Of a DNA stretch of 31,796 nt, positions 16,647 to 23,092 are shown piece after piece. Made by a program: the position numbers and the translations under genes. The stretch covers positions 1 through 31,796 of the forward strand of contig JBBQNJ010000061.1 in the NCBI GenBank assembly GCA_038329845.1, written 5' to 3'. How positions within the stretch are numbered: position 1 is the stretch's first letter; every line of letters starts with the position of its first letter. The notes under the pieces were generated by a model. That model worked only from the letters and a program-made list of their open reading frames with translations, searched no databases and was not told the origin of the DNA. The stretch comes from JBBQNJ01 sp038329845 (GTDB lineage Bacteria; Planctomycetota; Phycisphaerae; Tepidisphaerales; Tepidisphaeraceae).

Positions 16647-17200
16647 CCCACGTGAAATCAATGGAACCGAATCCCGCGGCCCCGGATGTCATCAGGAACG
16701 TCACGAACGTCGTTTTCGCGGGAATCGGCGGGCAGGGAGTGATCCGCGCTTCGGATGTTCTGGCGGCGGCGGCGTTCGCCGAGGGCCTGGACGTGAAAAA
16801 GGCAGAGGTGCATGGGATGAGCCAGCGCGGCGGATCGGTCCGATCCGATGTGCGATTCGGGTCGCGCGTTTTCAGCCCGATGGTTCCCGACGGCCAGGCC
16901 GATTTTCTGCTCGTGCTGTCGGGTGACCAGGTAGAAAACAACCGAGATTTGCTGCGTCCGGGAGGCGTGTTGATCGATCCAACGTGGGTCGATGAATCGC
17001 GCCTGCTTAGCCGCAAGAGCCTGAACGTGGCGCTGCTGGGAGTATTGGCGACGAAGCTCGAGCTTTCGCCAGACGCCTGGGCCAAGGCGCTGCGGGAGTG
17101 CTTCAAGTCCGAACTTCACCACGCCAACGAACGTGCCTTCGCCGTCGGGCGCGAGTCGGCAGTCGCCGTCGCCCGTGAAAGCGGAGGGATCACGCCATGA
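16643..17200 (+). CDS. iorB: Indolepyruvate:ferredoxin oxidoreductase, beta subunit
   Basis: This 185-residue protein is the gamma-domain partner of IorA. It carries the family signature NVVFAGIGGQGVIRAS near residue 22 and KKAEVHGMSQRGGSV near residue 52, which contribute to CoA and subunit binding. Length is normal for IorB. It starts in a 4-base overlap with iorA and ends in a 4-base overlap with the ligase gene, so the three are almost certainly translated together. No iron-sulfur cysteines are seen here either, so the complex must pass electrons to an acceptor encoded elsewhere. Confidence 0.93.
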   Translation: MTHVKSMEPNPAAPDVIRNVTNVVFAGIGGQGVIRASDVLAAAAFAEGLDVKKAEVHGMSQRGGSVRSDVRFGSRVFSPMVPDGQADFLLVLSGDQVENNRDLLRPGGVLIDPTWVDESRLLSRKSLNVALLGVLATKLELSPDAWAKALRECFKSELHHANERAFAVGRESAVAVARESGGITP

Positions 17201-18561
17201 ACGGTTCCACGCTCGATGAAATCGCCGCGGCACCCGTGACCGCCAAGCCTGTTCATCCCTGCGGATTCCATCCCGCCAGCGCCCCGGATTTTCTTCCCCT
17301 ACGGCAACTCGAACAATTGCAATTGAGTCGTTTGCGAACCTCCGTTCGCCTGGCTTATGAGCGCGTCCCGCTGTTTCGCCAGCGCATGACCGAGCGCGCC
17401 CTGAACCCGGATCACCTGCGGACCTTGCGCGACATCGCCGAGCTGCCGTTCACGGTCAAGGACGACCTGCGGGCCACCTATCCGTTCGGGTTGTTCGCCG
17501 TCCCGATGGACGAGATCGTACGGCTTCACGCCTCGAGCGGCACCACCGGAAAACCGATTGTCGTGGCCTACACCCGCGGCGATCTCGAGGTCTGGAGCGA
17601 GGTGATGGTCCGCGCGTTCGTCGCCTGCGGCTTGAGCCGCGCCGACATCGTGCAGAACGCCTACGGATACGGGCTTTTCACCGGCGGGCTGGGTGCCCAC
17701 TATGGTGCCGAGGCGCTGGGCGCGACCGTCATCCCCATCTCCGGGGGAAACACCGATCGCCAGATCATGCTGATGAACGACTTCGGCGTCACGGCCTTGT
17801 GCTGCACGCCCAGCTATTTTCTTCACCTGCTCGAACGGGCCAACGAACTGAACCTGCGCCCTCCGAAACTGCGGGTGGGAATCTTCGGCGCCGAACCCTG
17901 GAGCGAGGCGATGCGCCAGCGGATCGAACGGGAGTCGGGGATTCGTGCCCACGACATCTACGGACTGAGCGAGATCATCGGCCCGGGCGTTGCAATCGAG
18001 TGCGGGCATCAGAGCGGACTGCATCTGTTCGAGGATCATTTCCTACCGGAAATCATTGATCCGCAAACCGGCCAATCGTTGCCCGATGGCCAAGAGGGAG
18101 AACTGGTCCTGACGACCTTGAGCAAACAGGCGATGCCGATGATCCGCTACCGCACCCGCGACATCACGGCGTTGATCCCCGAACCGTGTGCCTGCGGGAG
18201 GACGATCCGCCGAATGCACCGCATCTGCCGGCGCAGCGACGACATGTTCATCATTCGCGGCGTGAACGTTTTCCCCGCCCAGGTGGAATCGGCGTTGCTC
18301 GCGGCCGAGGGCGTGTTGCCGCATTACCAGATCGTCCTGACCCGTGAGAAAGGGCTGGATCGCATGGCGGTGAGGGTGGAGGTGACGCCCGAAGTTTTCA
18401 GCGACCAGGTGCGTGCGATGCAGACGCTGCAGGGACATCTGGCGATGGGCATCGAGAATACCCTGGGCATCCGATGCGCCGTGGAACTGGTGGCACCGCG
18501 GTCGTTGCAGCGCAGCGAGGGCAAGGCCCGACGGGTGATCGATCAGCGGGAGATCTGCTGA
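17197..18561 (+). CDS. paaK: Phenylacetate-CoA ligase family protein
   Basis: This 454-residue AMP-forming ligase of the ANL superfamily joins aryl acetates to CoA. The P-loop-like A3 motif is ASSGTTGKP at about residue 110, the adenine-binding motif is YGLSE near residue 254, and the substrate-pocket region is YGYGLFTGGLGAHYGAEALG. The conserved PCACGRTIRRM segment and the hinge RSDDMFIIRGVNVFP are typical of PaaK, with RRS where most members have GRT or GRS. The C-terminal AMP-binding subdomain ends SEGKARRVID. In gene clusters with iorAB the ligase activates, or in the ADP/AMP direction uses, the aryl-acetyl-CoA made by the oxidoreductase. The direction of flux cannot be read from sequence. 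Confidence 0.93.
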   Translation: MNGSTLDEIAAAPVTAKPVHPCGFHPASAPDFLPLRQLEQLQLSRLRTSVRLAYERVPLFRQRMTERALNPDHLRTLRDIAELPFTVKDDLRATYPFGLFAVPMDEIVRLHASSGTTGKPIVVAYTRGDLEVWSEVMVRAFVACGLSRADIVQNAYGYGLFTGGLGAHYGAEALGATVIPISGGNTDRQIMLMNDFGVTALCCTPSYFLHLLERANELNLRPPKLRVGIFGAEPWSEAMRQRIERESGIRAHDIYGLSEIIGPGVAIECGHQSGLHLFEDHFLPEIIDPQTGQSLPDGQEGELVLTTLSKQAMPMIRYRTRDITALIPEPCACGRTIRRMHRICRRSDDMFIIRGVNVFPAQVESALLAAEGVLPHYQIVLTREKGLDRMAVRVEVTPEVFSDQVRAMQTLQGHLAMGIENTLGIRCAVELVAPRSLQRSEGKARRVIDQREIC

Positions 18562-18609
18562 CGAGATCGCCCGCGACCCAGCGGGCCACGATGAAGCCGA
18601 GAAGTTGCC

Positions 18610-18638
18610 GATCGGATCGAAACGTTCGCCATCCGATC
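18610..18638 (+). terminator. Strong hairpin between paaK and the ACT-domain gene
   Basis: GATCGGATCGAA pairs with TTCG and then ATCCGATC, giving a 12-base-pair stem with a two-base bulge and a three-base loop. It is followed two bases later by TTTT. It could be a partial terminator or attenuator that reduces expression of the ACT-domain gene relative to iorA-iorB-paaK. Confidence 0.5.
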
Positions 18639-18715
18639 AGTTTTGACGCTTGGAGCAATCGAAGTGGAAATCGGCGATTTGAAATGCGTTCGACAGGCCC
18701 CGTATCGAGGCGGTC

Positions 18716-19156
18716 ATGAAGGTCCATCAACTTTCAGTCTTTCTTGAAAATCAACCCGGGCAGTTGCGCAGCGCCTGTGAAGTGCTGACCGACGCCTCGG
18801 TGAACATCCTCGCTTTGTCGCTTGCCGATACCAGCCAGTTCGGAATCCTGCGCCTGATCGTCAAGGATTGGCGGTGCGGCAAGACGGTGCTGGAAAAATC
18901 TGGATTCGTTGTCAACGTGACCGAGGTTCTCAGCGTCGATGTCGAGGATCGCCCCGGCGCCTTAGTGGAAATCCTGCGCGTGGCCGATGACGCCCGCCTG
19001 GCCATCGAATACATGTACGCCTTCAGCGGCGGGCGAACCGGCAAGGCGACGCTCATCTTCCGTTTCGCCTACCCCGACGCCGCCATCGCGGCCCTGGGTG
19101 CCGCGCAGGTCAATCTCGTCGCCGCCGCCGAACTGTTCGCGCGGGCCGGCGCATAA
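18716..19156 (+). CDS. Two-ACT-domain amino-acid-binding protein
   Basis: This 146-residue protein consists of two ACT modules in tandem. The first starts QLSVFLENQPGQLRSACEVL (residues 4-23) and the second VLSVDVEDRPGALVEILRV (about residues 72-90); both have the ligand-binding Pro-Gly turn. Proteins of this kind are regular companions of iorAB and paaK in anaerobic amino-acid-degrading bacteria and presumably sense an aromatic or branched-chain amino acid. It is separated from paaK by 154 bases holding a strong hairpin, and GAGG lies six to nine bases before its ATG. Confidence 0.9.
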   Translation: MKVHQLSVFLENQPGQLRSACEVLTDASVNILALSLADTSQFGILRLIVKDWRCGKTVLEKSGFVVNVTEVLSVDVEDRPGALVEILRVADDARLAIEYMYAFSGGRTGKATLIFRFAYPDAAIAALGAAQVNLVAAAELFARAGA

Positions 19157-19232
19157 ACCGACCCTCTCCGCAACGCGAGCCGCTATCCGCGATTTGTTCG
19201 CGCGGGCGGGGGAACAGATCCGATCGGGCGAT

Positions 19233-20681
19233 TCAAATCCACTCGTCCATCGCGGCGATCTCGGTGCCGATTGCCTGGACAATGCGGCGAAGGTCCGGCA
19301 ACTGCATCGCCAACGGCGGCATCATCACGATCACATCGCCAAGCGGGCGAAGCATCACGCCGTGACGGCGAACTCGCGCGCATATCTCGGCGCCGATGCG
19401 ACGATGCGGATCGAACGCCCGGCGAGTGGCGCGATCCGCGACCAGCTCGATCCCCACCATGAACCCGCGCTGCCGAATGTCGCCAACATGCTCGAGTGGA
19501 CGAAACGCCTCGAGCATCCCCGCCAGCACGCCGGCGTTCATGGCCACCTGGTTTAACAGGTCATTCGACTCGAACAGCTCCAGCGACGCCAGCGCCGCGG
19601 CGCACGCCAGCGGGTTCCCGGTGTAGGTGTGGCCGTGGTAGAAGGTCTTGCCATCCCGCGGATCGCCGCAAAACGCGTCGAAAATGCGGTCGCCGGCGAG
19701 CGTGGCGGCCAGGGGCAGGGTTCCGCCGCTGATCCCCTTGGCCAGGCACATCAAGTCCGGCGACACCGCCTCGTGTTCACAGGCGAACATCCGTCCGGTG
19801 CGCCCGAATCCGACGGCGACTTCATCGGCGATCATCAACACCTCGTACCGATCGCACAAGGCGCGCACGCCGCGCAGAAACCCCGGTGGATGACTGATCA
19901 TCCCCGCCGCCCCCTGCATGATCGGCTCGATCACCACCGCCGCGATCCGCGAGGCGTGTTCGGCGAGGATCGTATCCAGCGCTTCCAGGCATCGCTGGCT
20001 CACCTGGCGATGGCGCTCGGGTGGATCGGTCGGTCCGGGCGAACCTGTCGGTCCGGGCGAACCTGTCGGTCCGGGCGCATCGGTCGGTCCGGGCGGCTCA
20101 GCGCCGCCGGCACCCCAGCGGTAGACATACGGAGTGGGGGCGAAGTGGGTTTTGAACAACATCGGTTCGAATGCCCGATGAAACACCGGCACCCGACCGA
20201 CCGACATCGCGCCGAACGTGTCGCCGTGGTATGCCTGGGCGAAGGCGACGAACTCGTTGCGCGGCCGACCGATGTTGAACCAGTATTGCGCCGCCATCTT
20301 GAACGCCACCTCGGTCGCCGTCGCCCCGCTGTCGCTGTAGAAAACGCGGTGAAGGCCTTTCGGCGCAATCGCCACCAGCTGTTCGGCCAACCGGATCGCC
20401 GGTTCGCTGCCCAGGCCCAGCATCGTCGAATGTGCCACCCGGTCGAGCTGATCACGGATCGCCTGGTCGATCGCCGGCACCCGATGGCCGTGGACGTTGC
20501 ACCAGAGACTCGAGACGCCATCGAGGTAACGCTGCCCGTCGGAGTCGATCAGTTCCATTCCCTCGGCGGCGACGATGATGACCGGCTGTGACAGCATCCA
20601 GTCGGCCATCGGCGTGAACGGATGCCATAGGTATTGCGAATCGAGTCGGCGAAGGGCGGCGGTGTCGAGTGGGGGATTCAT
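19233..20681 (-). CDS. bioA: Adenosylmethionine-8-amino-7-oxononanoate aminotransferase
   Basis: This 482-residue class III PLP aminotransferase of biotin synthesis converts KAPA to DAPA using S-adenosylmethionine. Family landmarks are YLWHPFTPM near the N-terminus, FYSDSGATATEVAFKMA, YHGDTFGAMSVG, VVIEPIMQGAAGM, ADEVAVGFGRTG, the PLP lysine in CLAKGISGG (about residue 315) and TFYHGHTYTGNPLACAAAL. BioA is usually about 430-450 residues; the extra length is largely a collagen-like insert of Pro-Gly-Pro-Thr repeats at about residues 197-220. ATG at 20681 is preferred because homology starts just after it; ATG at 20705 is possible. No other bio genes are nearby. It converges on the ACT-domain gene with a 76-base gap. 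A TATAAT box at 20851-20846 suggests a leader of about 160 bases. Confidence 0.93.
   Translation of the reverse strand: MNPPLDTAALRRLDSQYLWHPFTPMADWMLSQPVIIVAAEGMELIDSDGQRYLDGVSSLWCNVHGHRVPAIDQAIRDQLDRVAHSTMLGLGSEPAIRLAEQLVAIAPKGLHRVFYSDSGATATEVAFKMAAQYWFNIGRPRNEFVAFAQAYHGDTFGAMSVGRVPVFHRAFEPMLFKTHFAPTPYVYRWGAGGAEPPGPTDAPGPTGSPGPTGSPGPTDPPERHRQVSQRCLEALDTILAEHASRIAAVVIEPIMQGAAGMISHPPGFLRGVRALCDRYEVLMIADEVAVGFGRTGRMFACEHEAVSPDLMCLAKGISGGTLPLAATLAGDRIFDAFCGDPRDGKTFYHGHTYTGNPLACAAALASLELFESNDLLNQVAMNAGVLAGMLEAFRPLEHVGDIRQRGFMVGIELVADRATRRAFDPHRRIGAEICARVRRHGVMLRPLGDVIVMMPPLAMQLPDLRRIVQAIGTEIAAMDEWI
20023..20094. repeat. Four 18-base tandem repeats inside bioA
   Basis: Units at 20023-20040, 20041-20058, 20059-20076 and 20077-20094 all end CGGTCCGGGC and differ only in their first bases; the middle two are identical. 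On the minus strand each unit encodes a six-residue Pro-Gly-Pro-Thr-X-X block. Unit length is a multiple of three, so copy-number change keeps the frame. Confidence 0.93.
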
Positions 20682-20845
20682 GGTGGCCGGGAACAGACCG
20701 ATCATGGTTGTCGGCGGGCAAACGTCCGGAAATCCGTCACAGCGGTCGGAAAAGGCGCCCCGATCGGCGCCACCCCAACCCGGTCCGCCGGCGCACAATC
20801 GTTACCGCGGGGCGGACGCGATTTGCCCCTTCCGCCGTCGAGGGA

Positions 20846-20851
20846 ATTATA
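20846..20851 (-). promoter_or_regulatory. -10 box (TATAAT) probably driving bioA
   Basis: A perfect TATAAT is present on the minus strand. No convincing -35 box is found at the right distance. It abuts the plus-strand extended -10 element at 20852-20860, so the two promoters face away from each other and share the same melting region. Confidence 0.45.
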
Positions 20852-20860
20852 TGCTATACT
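20852..20860 (+). promoter_or_regulatory. Extended -10 promoter (TGCTATACT) for a leaderless transcript
   Basis: TGC followed by TATACT is a complete extended -10 element, which can act without a good -35 box. The -10 ends at 20860, so the expected start point about seven bases on is the A of the ATG at 20867. The mRNA would then be leaderless, and no ribosome-binding site could be present on it. Confidence 0.6.
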
Positions 20861-20866
20861 ACGGGC

Positions 20867-21274
20867 ATGGTTCATGTGTACAAACGCTCGAAGACGCCTA
20901 TCCCCAGTTGGCAGGTCATGCGCCACGGCGGGGCCAATAATATCGCGCCGCAGTGTAAAGATCGGTTCTTGGTGATGTGGAATGCCGAAGTTGTCCGCCG
21001 CAACGGGACTTGGCATTACGTGTTCCAGTTCGATTCCCGCGGCTCGCTGGAGAAGAATCCGCTGGCGATGATGCTTTACCCCTCGACCGAGCCGGGCAGC
21101 TACCCCGGGGATCTGGACTGGGGCCAGTGGCTCAGCAGCGACTGGGAAGTCATTGATGAAGAGCAGCGCTGGCAGATCCTCCATCCCCAGCAGCTTCGCG
21201 CCGGCGACGTGGTGATCAGCGATGTCCGCCCCGCCTCCGGCCGCGCCGCCAAGCTCCAGGCCCTGCCCGCCTGA
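20867..21274 (+). CDS. Conserved-looking hypothetical protein, 135 residues
   Basis: I do not recognise the family. The protein is soluble, without signal peptide or membrane span, and has a compact domain rich in Trp and aromatic residues: KDRFLVMWNAEVV, NGTWHYVFQFDSRG, DWGQWLSSDWEVIDEEQRW and a final RAGDVVISDVRPASG. There are no obvious catalytic or metal-binding motifs. The start is set by a perfect extended -10 promoter ending seven bases before the ATG; upstream in-frame codons lie inside or before that promoter. It is monocistronic, with an intrinsic terminator at 21305-21343. Real coding is supported by the signals at both ends and by the ordinary amino-acid composition. Confidence 0.8.
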   Translation: MVHVYKRSKTPIPSWQVMRHGGANNIAPQCKDRFLVMWNAEVVRRNGTWHYVFQFDSRGSLEKNPLAMMLYPSTEPGSYPGDLDWGQWLSSDWEVIDEEQRWQILHPQQLRAGDVVISDVRPASGRAAKLQALPA

Positions 21275-21304
21275 CCCCTGCGCCAACAAGAAAATTCGAC
21301 TGAT

Positions 21305-21343
21305 CCGGCGTGGACCCCAAGCTCCTCCACGCCGGTTCTTTTT
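21305..21343 (+). terminator. Intrinsic terminator after the 135-residue gene
   Basis: CCGGCGTGGA (21305-21314) pairs perfectly with TCCACGCCGG (21326-21335) around an 11-base loop, and TTCTTTTT follows at once. It lies 30 bases after the stop codon. Confidence 0.88.
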
Positions 21344-21424
21344 CCCTCCTACCCGCATCCCGCCCCCCCCGCGCCGCCACCGCCGGAAAACCGCATAAAA
21401 ACGACCAATCCCCCACCCATCATT

Positions 21425-21626
21425 TTATCAAGAAAATAGGGGACGATCCTTGTAAATTGTTATCCCATATATCTTTGTATCACAATTATGTCATTTTTTC
21501 GGGATGCCAAATTCAGGAACCCCCTATTTTTTGATAATTCCGGAATTTTTTCAGGCCAATTCGTGACATAAATGCGATATAAAACCATATATTAAAAACA
21601 ATTACAAGCCACGTCCCCTATTTGTT
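21425..21626. repeat. Long imperfect palindrome, repeat element B (MITE-like)
   Basis: An AT-rich island of about 200 bases is bounded by inverted arms: AAAATAGGGGACG...CTTGTAAATTGTT at 21433-21461 and its near reverse complement at 21597-21626. Inner inverted pairs continue the symmetry, for example TTATGTCA (21486-21493) with TGACATAA (21564-21571). A second overlapping pair exists: TTATCAAG-AAAATAGGGG (21425-21442) with CCCCTATTTTTTGATAA (21521-21537). No protein is encoded. The GGGGACG core resembles the ends of elements A and C. Confidence 0.8.
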
Positions 21627-21689
21627 GGGCGGATGGTGGGTTTGCAATCGAAAGGGGGAGATCGCGCCTTGATGGGGATGCTTCGACTG

Positions 21690-22124
21690 TCAATCCGCGG
21701 GTTGCAAGGGGACTTTCTGCGCGTCGCCCCAGAGGCCGTCGAGGTCGTAGTACAGGCGAGCTTGTTGGTTGAAGACGTGGACCACCACGTCAACCAGGTC
21801 GATCAGCATCCAAGTCTCGCCGGACAGGCCCGCCCTCGAGAGGGCGGAATAGTCGTGCTGCTCGGCCAGTGCCGCCGCCTCGTCGCAGACTGTCCGCATC
21901 TGGCGCGGGCTGGTGCCGGTGGCGATGACGAGGTAGTCGGCAATCGGCGAAATCCCGCGCACGTCCAACACCGACACATCGCGGCACTGGGTCTGCCCCG
22001 CCAGATTCGCCAGGTCGATGGCCAGTTGGCGCGATTCGGCAAGGCGCTGCTCGGCAGGATCGCTGGGCTTGGCGGCCTTGACTGCGCCAAGTTTCTGAGA
22101 AACTGGAGTTTTCTTCGCTGCGAT
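21690..22124 (-). CDS. rsfS: Ribosomal silencing factor RsfS, apparent AUC start
   Basis: This 144-residue RsfS/Iojap protein binds L14 (uL14) of the large ribosomal subunit and blocks subunit joining when nutrients are scarce. The conserved core is VSVLDVRGISPIADYLVIATG, SPRQMRTVCDEAAALAE, GETWMLIDLVDVVVHVFN and YYDLDGLWGDA. The first conserved helix (RQLAIDLANLAGQ) lies upstream of any in-frame ATG, GTG or TTG. The frame is closed by a TGA at 22130-22128, and the only codons between that stop and the GCAGCGAAGAAA coding start are two ATC codons. A perfect GGAGG sits at 22135-22131, six bases before the second ATC. I therefore place the start at ATC 22124. A GTG at 21977 would remove the N-terminal helix. 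Confidence 0.85.
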   Translation of the reverse strand: MAAKKTPVSQKLGAVKAAKPSDPAEQRLAESRQLAIDLANLAGQTQCRDVSVLDVRGISPIADYLVIATGTSPRQMRTVCDEAAALAEQHDYSALSRAGLSGETWMLIDLVDVVVHVFNQQARLYYDLDGLWGDAQKVPLQPAD

Positions 22125-22609
22125 GATTCACCTCCGCAATAAATCGGACTGCCCTTCGTATACCGCTGGCGGCCCGTATTGAGACAATTCGCTTAGGGAA
22201 AACGAGATATCCCGCAGGTTCCGAGCCGTTGCGGATGTCTCACCTGTGGCCGCAAGCGGTATAGTTTACGCCGATGCCGGCGTCTTGTCGTGTCGTCCGC
22301 ATGGCGTGGCCCGCAAAGTCGCCCGATTGCGTCGAAGTGGGACGATACGACCGGTGGCGCGCTCAGGACCTCGACCTTGCGGCCGATTCCGTCGAGACAA
22401 CGCGAAATCACCCCAAATGGGCACGCTTCGGTCGGCAGGCTACCGCGCCGCCAGATTACCGGACTTCCGCTGGGCAAATCCGTCATATCCGGCAAACTTT
22501 GCGCTTGTCGCCAAATGGAATGAGCGTTTGCCTGAACGCCCCCATGGGGTAGTGTTATCGAGTGCTTGTCGGCGAGGGTTCGCTGTCCCGCCGAGAGGAG
22601 ACTTGGACG
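22125..22609. other. Long intergenic region, content unclear
   Basis: The 485 bases between rsfS and the 65-residue gene hold the rsfS ribosome-binding site (22131-22135) and a weak minus-strand promoter candidate for rsfS (TTGTCT at 22187-22182, TATACG at 22162-22157, 19 bases apart). A plus-strand TATAGT lies at 22260-22265, followed by a small hairpin (ACGCCG/CGGCGT near 22270). Several short frames cross it on both strands, but none has a ribosome-binding site or recognisable protein. A structured leader or small RNA is possible; no known RNA family was recognised. Confidence 0.5.
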
Positions 22610-22807
22610 ATGTCGATGCATGATTCACAACCCGATAGCCATGGCGTTCGCCCTCAACCGGCCGCCGGTGCCGGTGCCACGCCGGTCAACATGCTGCTGA
22701 CGCCAAACGACCCACCCATCGCGCCAACCGAGAGCGCCCATACGTTATCGGATCGCCGTCAGGAGATGGATCGCATGGACTACGAGCGCTGGGACGGAAT
22801 GTCGTAA
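22610..22807 (+). CDS. Small hypothetical protein, 65 residues, probably frameshift-shortened
   Basis: I do not recognise the family. The protein is hydrophilic, Pro/Ala/Asp-rich and probably disordered at its start, ending in a charged segment DRRQEMDRMDYERWDGMS. The ATG at 22610 has AGAGGAG ten bases upstream, a good site. A two-base difference between repeat copies just before the stop suggests that the frame originally continued: in the shifted frame the sequence goes on with TDDPSRPDAADKLLELAAWD and GILTDNPGRPLPRVID to a TAA near 22983. The 65-residue form may thus be a truncated version of a protein of about 120 residues. Confidence 0.55.
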   Translation: MSMHDSQPDSHGVRPQPAAGAGATPVNMLLTPNDPPIAPTESAHTLSDRRQEMDRMDYERWDGMS

Positions 22808-22896
22808 CTGACGATCCAAGCCGCCCCGACGCCGCGGACAAGCTGCTCGAGCTGGCCGCATGGGACGGAATATTAACTGACAATCCAGGCCGCCCC
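22791..22896. repeat. Direct repeat at the end of the 65-residue gene
   Basis: GGGACGGAAT...AACTGAC at 22791-22827 is repeated at 22862-22896 with a two-base length difference and three substitutions. In the appropriate frame both copies encode a WDG...TDxPxRP motif, so this looks like a protein-level repeat of about 23 codons rather than a mobile element. Confidence 0.8.
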
Positions 22897-23092
22897 CTGC
22901 CCCGGGTAATTGACCCCGAAAAACTGGCTCCCAATTGCCCGGCGGAAAAATCCACTCACCAGGGCAGGAAATCCGATCTTTAATGTGTTATAAGACCTCC
23001 ACCGGTTGATGGAGGGAGCTGAATCGTCGGGGTTCGCCACGACTCGCCGGCAGATTTTGACCCCACGGGGTCTGCGCACAAGGGTTTCACGG

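Noticed and set aside
19157..19232. Shared bidirectional terminator between the ACT gene and bioA
   Set aside because: No stem with an adjacent T-run could be found in the 76-base gap.
21790..22131. GTG-started frame that overlaps rsfS (begins MNHRSEENSS)
   Set aside because: Its GTG overlaps the ribosome-binding site itself, and the frame gives an Arg-rich sequence without homology; the rsfS frame is conserved.
22246..22623. Plus-strand frame of 125 codons in the rsfS upstream gap
   Set aside because: No ribosome-binding site, Arg/Pro-rich composition and overlap with the better supported start at 22610.
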